Positions 39,001-50,700 of a DNA stretch of 64,000 nucleotides are shown here, in pieces. The notes under the pieces are model-generated. The model saw nothing but the letters and a program-made list of their open reading frames with translations, was not told the origin of the DNA and did not search any database. This stretch comes from Auanema rhodensis (Eukaryota; Nematoda; Chromadorea; Rhabditida; Rhabditidae), in NCBI GenBank assembly GCA_964057225.1, contig OZ059896.1, positions 8,308,001-8,372,000 of the forward strand, in the 5' to 3' direction. A program made the position numbers and the translations under genes. The number at the start of each line of letters is the position of its first letter. Positions within the stretch are counted from its first letter, which is position 1.

Positions 39001-41252
39001 AGACAGTCATCACTTGACGTTGAAGACAGTATCCATTGAGAATTTCATACAGAATAAACCATTGTGTATGCCTGACCATCATCGTCAAACAACGATCCTC
39101 GTCTTACTGAGCTTACACTGAACAAATCATCTGCTTTCATTTCATTTTTTCCATCAAAAAAGGAAGATTATCTCTTTCCTGTTTGAATGGCTAACGATAA
39201 CCCTCGTATCTACACCCCTGCTGAGTATTCAAGATATGTTGCAGCTGTTTCTATACTTTAACAGTTTTATTTGAAATTTTTGATTTTTATTCTCTTATAT
39301 TCAATCTCTCTCGCATCGTTTTGCTTTATGACATTTTTAAATCCTTCATATTCATTTAATAATTTTTTTGAATGGAAACAATTCTTATTCAATTTATTTA
39401 ATTAACACCATCACTTCTCTCTCTCTCCCTCCCATTTTTCCCGTAACAACTGACAATGCTTGATTCACATATTTATTAAGTTATATCTTTATTTCAATTG
39501 AAAAGCTTGAATTTATTCAGAAGAAACAAATCTGTTTTAGCTAATATTTAACTTTCTTTGTAAATACATTTTTAGAATCTCAATTTAAAATGCTATCAGT
39601 TTGCATTATCTTTCACAGTCTAATTTGATGAAACGTTCTATTGTTATTTAGTTTTCAGATTATCAGTTTTATATATTTCCTCGTTCTGATCATCCTCTAT
39701 TCATTTGTTTTAGTTATTTAACAAACTTAGTTCTTTTCGTTCTTTAAGTTATTTCATCTACCTTTTGAATTTGAAAAACGGTTACGTGGAATAATTAATC
39801 AGAACATTTTAAAATTATTTTTTTATAATTAAATCAGTTAAATCGGTTGCATTTGTTGTTTCATTTAGTTTTTTTGAGCTTCTTACACATTTTTATTTGA
39901 ATATGATTTAACTGCCAATAGCACAACCACTTTCTAGACTTGCCGACCTCCTGGTCCATCTGTCATCCCTTTCCTTTTCTTCTCTTCTTACATAATCATA
40001 TCCGAACCGTTCGTCATGCTAGGAACGCCTTCATCTTTCTGCTTCCTTAATTCATCAAATATCGTTTGACCATCTATCACAAGCTCTTTTCAATAACTTA
40101 AGAATGTTATTATTATTATTTTTTTGCAAAATAAGAACCAAAAGAGTTGTAATTCCACATTCTACAACTTCTATTTTTTTCTCGTATCAAAACATCTGTT
40201 ATGCAACTTGATGAGCTACTTCGATGGTTTTTCTTCTTCATATAACACAAAAAAGATCTTCACGTGTCTTTCTTCAAACAGTATATCATTTAAATTTCTT
40301 TATTCTATTTCATAGCTGTCAAACCGTTTTTCATGTTAAAGTTTCAACCCACTGAAATTCTTTGTATTACCAACTTCATTCCATCTATTTTTCATCCGCG
40401 ATCACGCCTGTGACAGCTTTACTTTATGTCCTTCATTTCTATTCGCATTTCGTTAACAAAAAAAGAATATCTAGTATATCCTAGATGTATGAGTTTCAAA
40501 CAAAAAAAAGAAATAATCAATATTTATTTTAGTGTTTTAATTATATTTCTGCTCTTTATTCACCTCCATGGCATCAATTTCTTTAGTTTTTTCCCTCATT
40601 TGTTTATGCTTCTTGTCATGTCTTCTGACCAATAGACTTCTCTGTAATGGTCTCTCCCAGAACTTTTCTCACTCTTTCTCCATTTTCTCGTGTTTTATCT
40701 CCATATCTAACAGACAATTCTATTTGTTATTCAACTTTTTTTTTTCCAGTTCAGCTCAAACCAATTCTGAATTGTCAACTATATGTATGTATATTTTGAA
40801 ATTTATTTCATAATTTCCTATAACTATATATTCGTTTTCTTCTCTTATGCACTCTAAACAATAGAATTTACTCTTTAAGCTTATTTATTTATATTATAAT
40901 ATATTTCATCTAACAAGCATTCAATGCTAGCTTTCATGTTCATCATACACATTGAAGTCTTTTTTCTTTTTCTCAAAATTAATTTGTAAATCATCTCTTA
41001 AGGTTCATCTTTTACTATTATTCATTCTGATGTTTCTTATTGAACATAAAATCTGACATAATCTTTTCTTCTGTTTATTTCTGTTAGTAAATGATTCATT
41101 GTTGTTTTAATCCTTCTATACATAGTATTTCATTATTCACTAGACATACTAGAACTAAAGCTTCTCTTCAACTATTTATAATCACTTTTACCTTATGTGT
41201 TCTTGTTTTTCTGTAATTTTTATTTTTTATTTATATTTATATATAATATTCA
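36001..41252. other. Upstream region of contactin with GC-richer islands
   Basis: No exon chain was found. Base composition is less extreme than to the left, with GC-richer patches at about 36390-36490, 37130-37210, 38440-38720 and 39930-40070. These may be regulatory DNA of contactin. A 105-codon open frame at 38511-38828 lies in one patch but shows no recognisable domain and no splice partners. Confidence 0.45.
36423..36452. promoter_or_regulatory. Cluster of CACGTG/CACGTA elements
   Basis: GCACGTGG at 36422-36429 is followed by two TCACGTAA copies 11 bp apart (36434-36441 and 36445-36452). Three ACGT-core sites within 30 bp in AT-rich DNA suggest a regulatory element. The nearest gene on the right is contactin, about 4.9 kb away. 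Confidence 0.4.
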
Positions 41253-41253
41253 G
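41251..41253 (+). other. Acceptor-like CAG upstream of contactin start
   Basis: ATAATATTCAG ends at 41253, 42 nt before the contactin ATG. It may be a trans-splice acceptor or the end of a 5' UTR intron. Confidence 0.35.
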
Positions 41254-41295
41254 AAATACCTGTTGAATTTTGCCTTTACGAGTAATGACAAAGCA

Positions 41296-44200
41296 ATGAA
41301 CTGGCCTGTTCTGATACTTTCCTTCATTCATTTATCTAGTTGCTTTTCAAGTAAGTTATAATACTATAATATTAATATTAGAATCTATATTCTTCATCCA
41401 ATACTTCAATAATTCAACGTCTTGCTCGCTCGTTTTCTCTTTTTTGTTTTATGACATTGTCGGAATCTGAAGAATCACGCAAGTGTAATAGGCATCTTCC
41501 TGTCAATTGCAGCCATCTGATGACCATATCACTTCAGTTTTTGACCAAAACTATGCTTCATCTCCCTAATGTTTTTCTTCTTTTGCATTGAGGGTCATTT
41601 ATCTTTACAATGCCTGTTTTTGTCTTTTTTTTGTTATCCCGAAAGACTTAATATCGGATCACCAGACGGAAGCTGGTAGAGCTGGCATGAGGATTGAGAA
41701 GAAAACCATCTGGGTTACGTACATTCGGATGTGCTCAAAGAAAGCTGGCATAATCCGTGTACGACCTCAGTCATCAACTTATGACATCTTTCCGGCTCTC
41801 CTCATCCAGAGTTTGACCGATGCCTTTCTCTTCATCCGTCTAACCGTCCGTCAACTTGGAGCCTGTCCGTTGTCTATCCGTCTGTCTAGCTGGTGAAGAA
41901 AGTAGCCAGATTAGCTGCAGCTCTTGTCATCTTCATCTCATCCACGAATATGTGACAACAACAGAATTCCGCCTCAGATTTTAATATCTGTCACCTGATT
42001 GACATAATTTACAATCTATTGATGAGCTCCTTAACAATCACATCAAATTCTGTTGATAGGAAGCAGTCAATTAAGATGTGAAAAAGACTATTAAGTTGTC
42101 AATCACATAGTTTATTCAAGAACTTCAAAAGTTTAAACTCACGAATATTTAAATTTATTTGAGAAGAAGTGTTATTGTATCGCATTTAAAGATTTGTGGT
42201 AATATATACTTTGTATATTAATCTTCTTTTTTTTTGAAGAGGAAGCTTATGAATATACGATGTAGATATTTGCTGTCTATAACTTGAGGATTTGACCCGA
42301 CACAGAAGTAATTGAACATTGTTTATGTATTATTCTATTGATATATAATAGTTAGATATAAGAGTTCTGTGAGGGTAACATAGAAAAAATTGGATGTAAG
42401 CATAGATTGACCAAGAAAAGATAGGTTTGGCCTTTGTGCGATGCTCTCAGCGTTATAGGTGCTCCTTCATCAAAAAGATCTCTATGTAAATATAAAGAAG
42501 AGAGAAGACCTCCTTATAATGAGCATATTATTCCATATAGTTAAGAACTGAGGATAAATATAAATTAACTGGAAAAAAGTAAAAATTATATAATTGACTT
42601 GCTTGCTAATGTTTTCAATTGAGTAGCTAATTAAATGGATGAACATGATGAGCCTGGATAATGATAGGTTTCAGTTTTGATTGTACAGCCTAACGAAGTT
42701 AGTCATATCCTAAGACAGTCCTTGATTTACTTAACCATCTAAACATGTATAATCGAGCTAAATGATCTTCTTAGGGCTTATTTTGGTCAATTGCTCCAAA
42801 ATGTAACATGAAGGATGATCATGGGTATTCCCAGCTCAGAACATCTGGTTATATCTTTCTACAGAAAACATGTAACTATGAGGTCATGGTAGAACAGGGA
42901 GATTCAAATGAGAATCAAATGAATGACTCAAAGAATAATATGCATAAATATGCACAGAAATTTTAGAAAATAATTAAGTTTTTCAGATGAACAATGTCCT
43001 CTAGGGTGGCTTTCATCGGGAGAATGGTGTGTTAAGGTGTCAATTCAGCCAGAAACATTCTATAATGCTCAGGTAATTTTTCTTCTGTGATTGTTAAAAC
43101 ATTTTTCATTTTTTTATATTTTTCATTCATTTATACTTTTTTTTATTTTAGAAAGTATGTGAATTAGAAGGTGGTCAACTATTTCATTCCGAAATTCAAT
43201 CAGAAATCGATGATGTCATAGATATCTTAAAGGTTTTTGAAAATAAAAAAAAGAGTTTTCATTTCTCTTATTTTAGGATTTATATGATCGAGGTGTTCAT
43301 GAGAGTACATGGATTATTTCTCTCATATATCATACTCCACGAGCAATAAGCCGTCATTCTGATGGAAATTATTCAGTGTAAGTCAAATACAATATATTTT
43401 GACATATTTTTCTGTATTATGTTATACTTGCAGCCAAAAAAAAAACTTTTATTTTGAAAAAAAAAATTAGAAAAAACAGAAATTTATAGAAAAAGCATAT
43501 AAACTGAGTAAAAAAAGTTATTTATTTACCATCACGGAAATACGAATTGAATTTGACGAAAGCAATGAAAACGCAGCGATTTTCGGGAATTACTGATGAG
43601 CATAAGTGGTAGAGAAATGAAATATAAATGATTAAACTCAAAAATAAATGCTCTTGGTTACTAGTGGTCAAGTCGTTTCACTCAAACAACTTTGGATTTG
43701 CAAACACAACTGAAATGAAAGAAAAGTTACTTAAACAGAGGGAAAGTATATATGTAAATGATATATATATTTAATAAAATTATAGAAAAAATAAAAAAAT
43801 AAATAAAATTATGTTAAGAAATCTGATATTCAATATAAAAATCTTTTTATATGAAAAAGCATGTATGAAATTATTAATTAAATACATAAAACTTGAAAAT
43901 TAAAAACCATCTTCGATATTTTCATTAAATATAATCAAAACAGTTGTATAGATTTATATAAATATTAACTAAAAATTATATATTTAGTTAAATACAGTAA
44001 TCATTTAATCTAAAATTTATTTTATTTCAGAATAACAACATCATTATCAGCTGCATGTCCATTTGTATGCTCCCTGACACAATCAAATCGTCGAATGTTG
44101 AATTTCCAACAAATGCTTCTTCCAAAAGGTTAACTTTGATATTTTTCCTAATTTTTATTTTTTTTCTCAATAGGAGCTCCTAAAATGATTTCTTCTGGTC

Positions 44201-47200
44201 CTGCTGAATTATATTTTCATCCACGAAACGGTGCTGACTTTGTTCCAATTCCATGCGCTGTTGAAGCTAATCCTGCAGCTACCATAACTTGGTATAAGAA
44301 TGATGTGCAAGTGGTATATTTCGAGAAAAATGTCTTTTCTTTTTAATATTTGGCATTATTCAGGTTCATTCATCATCTTCTGCTGGACCTTCAAATGAAT
44401 CTTATCTTTTATCTGGTGGAACATTACTTGTTCCAGCAGTTGCTTCTCTAGCATATTCATCATTTCATTGTGTTGCAACAAACGAATATGGAAAAGTCAG
44501 GTTCGTATTTATTCAGTATTAGCAGAAAAAAAAAATAATATTTTATTCAAAAGACAAAAAATAGCTCATTTCCAGAAGTGCTTCTGTTCTTTTGAAACCA
44601 GCATTTCTTGATTCATTTGTGGAACGCCGCCACGATGTTCTCCCATTAGCTGACGGCGGTGCCCGACTTGATTGCGATGCTCCAGCTCACCAGCCAAGTA
44701 AGCTAATCTAAAATATTTTTTTTCCTTTCAAACTTTAAACCCAAATTAAATCCCTATATGGTAAGTCGTAAGAGTTCAAATTGTTCAATAATGAAATGCT
44801 TTCAAAACAATTCCTTCATCATCATGAAATTGATTTTGGAGTGCAAATGACATGAGTGAGATCGAATAAAAACTTTGTGTAGATAGCATTTACAAAATCA
44901 ATCTCAACCATAAAAAGAATGAAGAAAGCGGTTTCTCCGATTTTCATTGTTGCTATCTGTTCGATTTCCTCTGTATTTCCTTTTGATGCCATTTTGAATC
45001 ATGCCATTCAGCATAGTTAAGTAAGATCACTTATAATTTTGGATACGATGATATAGAGAATACGTCATTGAGAGAAATACTTTTTCAATTCTTTTTTCAA
45101 ATATATTTTTCTCTTTATATCATTTTTTTCTCTCATTATTATAATACCTACTCATCATTTCATATAAAAATTCTATTAAAGTTTTGAATTTGTTTTGATT
45201 TTCATAACTATGTATGACATCTATTCATCAGAAATGTATCATCTTACCCATTTTTTATAGTTTTTGATAGAAAATATTGAAAAGTAGTATTCAATGTATT
45301 TTTCAATATTGTTTTTCTAAACAATCATTTTTTTCCTTCTTCTTCTTCTTTTTTTCTGTATTCTACGCTACAAGCCATGCCTTACGGCCCTGGCCGTCTC
45401 TCTAATTGAATCTCAATATAAAACAATGGAATCACATTTTCTCTCTTTACTTACTTGTCTATCTATCATCAATCTCTCTTTCACTATTTTCTTTTTTCCT
45501 CTTTATCTTCATCACTCCATCACAGTGTGTCCTTACTCTAACTGTCTTTATCTCATTTACTATTTTCCAACTCTTCTCATTCACCAATCTCATCCATATT
45601 TGGTTGCTTCTATTTACTTATCCAATCTTACGAGGATTTCTAAAGCAATTTTCAGTTGAACGTATCTGCTACAAACCTTTCTCGTTCTTGCAATCTTATT
45701 CATCCAATTCTTCACTTCGAGAAATTTTTTTTTTGGAATCCAGCTATTGTTTGCCTTAAAATATTTCTATCTTTTTATATTTATTCAGAATTTAATATAA
45801 AAAACATCAAAACTATATTTTGATGTCTAAATATATATCTTAAGAACCATTCTTCTGCAAAATGCATTTTTCCCTTTTTTTTGGTTCGATTGTCTAGTTT
45901 TTAAAGTTATTTAAGCCAAAGAATAGTTTGTTCTTCTTTTCAATTTCAAAAAAGAAAATATCAATGTGTTTCTCGCATCGTTTGATGTCTTAAAGCTATA
46001 TCTACTTCATTTAGTTGTGCGCCACTCTTCTTATAACATTCAATGAGATCATTCATTTTGACAAACTAAAGTCGATTCTTCTATGTCTCAATTTGTTTAT
46101 TACAAATGGAGAATTTTCAAAATGTTAAAAGGCTAAATACTGGATGAATCATTCTATTTGATAAATTTCATTTAATCTTAATGTTCCACTACGAAGCATT
46201 GTTGTAATATAGATTTAACATCAAACGCTCAAACACGTATATCATTTAGCTTATCTATCTAAATTATATTCAACATTTTCTTAAAAAATCTCTTTTGAAC
46301 AAGAAAATTTTTTTATTATTGGAATCAAGAAAAGATCATTTATTTATCTATTTGTCTTTCTTTATATATCTATAGTTAATTGCATAACTGATAAGCAGTT
46401 CACGATTTTTTGTTCAGTAACTGACATACTACCAATCACTCCCCCCCCCTTTACCAATTTTCTTCCTGTCTCTCTCAATCTCTCTTACCTTTTCCAAGAA
46501 AAACAATTTAAGCTATTTTTCTTTGGCATGTCTAAGCTTCCCCCGGGACAGGAAAGAAAATAAAAAACAAGAAATTTGAACTTTATCAACATCACCAATT
46601 TGTATATTTAGTAGAATTTGAATTTTCAAAATTTAACGTAAAAGTCTCTATTCCTTTTCTAATCAATCAGCACTTTTATTTTAATTTCCATGCATTAAAA
46701 CAAATGTGAAAAAGAGTAGATAAAGATTTATAATTTAATAGAAAAGTTAATTGAATTTCAGCTCATATTTAACTGAACAGTTTTTCGTTTTCTTTTAAAT
46801 ATTTCCTGGTTTCTGAAATGAAATCTTTTGTGTTGCCGACTAGCTCTGTGACCGATTGACTGTTCAGTATATCTACGTATATTGGAAAGAAAGCAGAACT
46901 GATAAGGCCATTCTCTTTTCGCTTTTAACATAAAAACAAGAGTTTAAAACATTTTATAAGTCGAAATATCATCTTATGCTATAACATTCTTGATTTTCTC
47001 TCTGGATAGTTGCTAAACATGATTAAAGCATTCTTCATGAACATACACATATATGTATATGTATATAAGAATGTTGAAGCAATGAAATAAATTTAAAAAC
47101 TTCAGCAATAGTTAAAGCACTTGTGACTTCAGAATCTTAGAAAGAATTTTAAAATAGCTTTCTTTGAATTATATAAACGAAAAGAGACATCACAACTCGA

Positions 47201-47674
47201 CAAGCTTTATATCATATATGATGCTTTTCTATTTGCGAGAATTTAAAAGCATAATCTACAAAAACAGTTTTGCAACTATTATCCTATAGAATATGAATTT
47301 AATTGAATTAATACATAAATCAATTACATTTTTTTTGATCATTTTATTCTTCACTTTCAATAGTAAACACGTTTATCTTTTTTCTGAATTTCATCCATCT
47401 TTTCCACACTTAGTACTTTTTTGACATTAGAAACAGCGTCTAAGATAAGATGATTCCTTTATTTGGAAAACAAATTGTTGACGGATCGACATTTCACGTC
47501 AAAGTGTGTGTTCTATTAGCCTTCTGAAATATCAATGAAAATTTGACGTTTTCGTAAAATTCTAAACAAAAATGCGCAGGCTCTTCTATTAGTTGGAACA
47601 GTTGGAAGAAAAAACAATGTTTTATTTAATTTTGCTTCGAATTCATTTAATAAACATTGAACTAAGCCTTGAGA

Positions 47675-47722
<48 letters not shown>

Positions 47723-50700
47723 ATCAAAGTGAAGAAAAGACTAACTGCTTTCAACATGTTGAGTGTACGGGATATGGAGAAAAGGGAGGATAATGTCATC
47801 TGATATGACGTATAGCCCCCCACTGAATAGGATTGATATCGTCTCTCACTCCCTCTATTTCTACCCTTTATCTCTTTACCCTTTTCATTTTGAAATCTCA
47901 CTAATTTCTCTGTCGATCTCTTAAAGAACATGCAATCATATTACATCTTTCCTCTTATCTTCATCTTACACTCTCTCTCTCTTTCCCTCTCTCTGAAACA
48001 GCCGTCTGTCTGTTGCAGCTTTTACTTTTTCCCATGAGAACGTGTGCTTGTGTGTCCTCCACCAGTCAGTTTACGCGTTCTCTTTGACTTCTCTTAACAT
48101 TATACCCTGCTCAGCTCTATTAGATTTATTCATTCTTCAATAGAATGTTATGATTTTCCATCCTATTCTCACGGCTTACAGCTTAGATTTCAACTAAAAA
48201 AATAAAACAGATTATATACTAACTATACATATTACTATTATTAATGAGTAGGTCAAAACTGTTGTCCATAACCGGTTGATTGGCGATCGGTTTGAGAAAC
48301 AAATACGTATTTTCAGTTCAAGTTTTTGTGCCACAGATCAGATCTCATTTTTTTTATAATTATTCTCCTAGCATTACGCCAAATCATCACGATGTATTCT
48401 GCAGTGTTTCTGCGAATTTGAAACTCTTCTACTCTTTCTTTTCGTTCATCGTTCATGATGTATTCGAATTCAAAAGCTAGTAAAACAAACTCAATTCATT
48501 GACTTAATTCTTTTCATTAATTTAAATGCATTTCTAATAAAATAAAATACTCTTAATCATTATTTTAATGTTATTACTTTCATTTTTGTACAATTATAAC
48601 TACTAGTTGAGTACGTTTGTTTCTTTTATATTTATAAAATTAATAATATATAACTAAAGATTAAGATGAATATATCAAACTTTAAACAAGTTTTTGAAAT
48701 GATGAGCAAACAAAAAAGTTTTTTTTAGTATTTTGATATTTATATTTATGTATATCAATATATAAAATATTATACATTGAATGTTATAAATATAATTTAT
48801 GTAAATTATCTAATAATATTATTCATTTTTCCTGAATATTTTATATTCTAAATCTGATGAGTGTATCTGACGCTAGATGTGTGTTCAAACGCACTCGCAC
48901 ACATCATCTTCTAACACCAATAACAATAAAAAAAATTTTATTATATGTAGTATAAGCAATCAAATTTCCCATTTATTCTCATTTAACCATAACAATATTT
49001 CTCTATAATTAAATTTTTTACTAAATCAATGTTATTTCCTTCTTTCATTTCGTAAAAAAAATAATAATTCGGCAACTATTGATAAAATTATTTTTTTGAT
49101 TCATATATGGCTTATGTCATTTCCGGATATAAACAAGATTTTTATTTGTATTTTTTAATTATTGTTCTCAGGATTCTGATTTGTTTATTCCTTATCAACT
49201 AAAATTAATCTATCTTCTCCATCAAGTTCATAAAAAACTGATTTAGTTCACGTTTTGACCGCTTCACGCTTCAGATTTTTATTTTCGTATCTCATACTCT
49301 CCACACAGCCAATGATCTCTTATTGTATTTTCTCTTTAAAACTACAGTCATTTTGCCTAATTAAATGTTTTCTAGCCATATCGGTTCTAACTATATAGTT
49401 CTAAACTTTCAAGAGGCCAGGTAACCCTGACATACTAGCTAGTTGACCAATCATATTGGTTTTTTTTTCTTACAAATATTTTGTTACTTGTATGTATATA
49501 GAAGTATAAAATAAAATTGATTTTAATGAAAATCATTGTTATTCTTTGTGTTCATCATCAACCCATAAGCTTAGCGTAAGCCACTATATCTCCTTCTCTT
49601 CTTCTTCTTCTTTCTAATGTTCTTTTATTCTCTATAAATGACTGACTATGTACAGATCTTCGAAATTTTGTTGAAAAACTATTGATCTTATCCTCCTATT
49701 ATTCCAAACAAAGGTCAGCTTCCAATATCAAAGTCAAATACTTTTCATGTCATTTTAATAGAAGCCTAAAACTAGACAGATAAAGAGGGAGAGGGAATAG
49801 AGATAGGAGAGAGGGATGAGAAAGACGTTAAAAGGGGTGGAGTAGAAGTTCGAACGTGTTTGTCTGAAAAATTTCCTTCTGCCTTCAAATTCCCGAGCCT
49901 ATTTTGTCTTTGACTCTTTGCTTTCTTTCTTCTTATTAGGCACACTATTTCAACTCAAATTCTGAACACTCATGTCTTCCATGTCCTTTCATTAGCTTCA
50001 TAGTCGTATCTATCGCCCAACACAAATGTTGATTTAGTCTCTCGCACTTAACTTAGAAAGAGAGCAAGAGAATGAGAGAGATACGGACTACCGATTCACC
50101 AAATTAGAGAGAGAATAAGAAAGAGAATATAGTAAGTGCTACACAAGAGTTTGCGAGTGAGACAGAGATAGAGGAAGAATGAGATAGGAGGAAAGTGATG
50201 ATGTCGTTGAAGCCGATGCTGTATAGAGGATATCGCTCCTCAAGTTCATCAAAAGTCTCGGCCCATCATTCGCTTCATCAACATCTGAATCTTCGTTGTC
50301 GATTTATGTCTCGATCCTTACATAGCCTCAAGCGCAATCGCTTTCCATAGTTGTTAAATCCTTGAAAATGCTCATTTCAATTGCTTATTGGTCCAATTCT
50401 GGAACCTAAAGAACAATTCCTTTCATTTCGCATCTTTCATTTATATTGATAGAACTAGTATATCAGAATATTTTCAATATTTCTCCAATTTTTGAATCTA
50501 TTTTTCTTAGTTTGGACTTGTACATTGTTTAGTAATAGAATAGAAACCTATTACAATTATGAATAAGCCAAATGAGGTTACGTCAGAAGATACACATCTC
50601 TTTCTTCATCGTATATATTTCGCTTTCCTATAATTTTCCTCAATAGTTCTTTTTCTCTCATTTATCTTTCCATTGTCTTTTTTCTCATTTTATTTTTTAT

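Noticed and set aside
41588-41896. 102-codon frame in contactin intron 1
   Set aside because: It crosses the GC-richer island, but the peptide resembles nothing known, begins in T-rich DNA and lacks splice partners. Kept only as a regulatory-type finding.
45406-45759. 117-codon frame in the large contactin intron
   Set aside because: Phe/Leu/Ser-rich translation of a TC-rich strand, with an overlapping frame of the same kind; not a nested gene.
46538-46556. CCCCCGGG word near 46.54 kb as a CpG island or insertion edge
   Set aside because: Only a few bases long; no target-site duplication or terminal repeat was visible around it.
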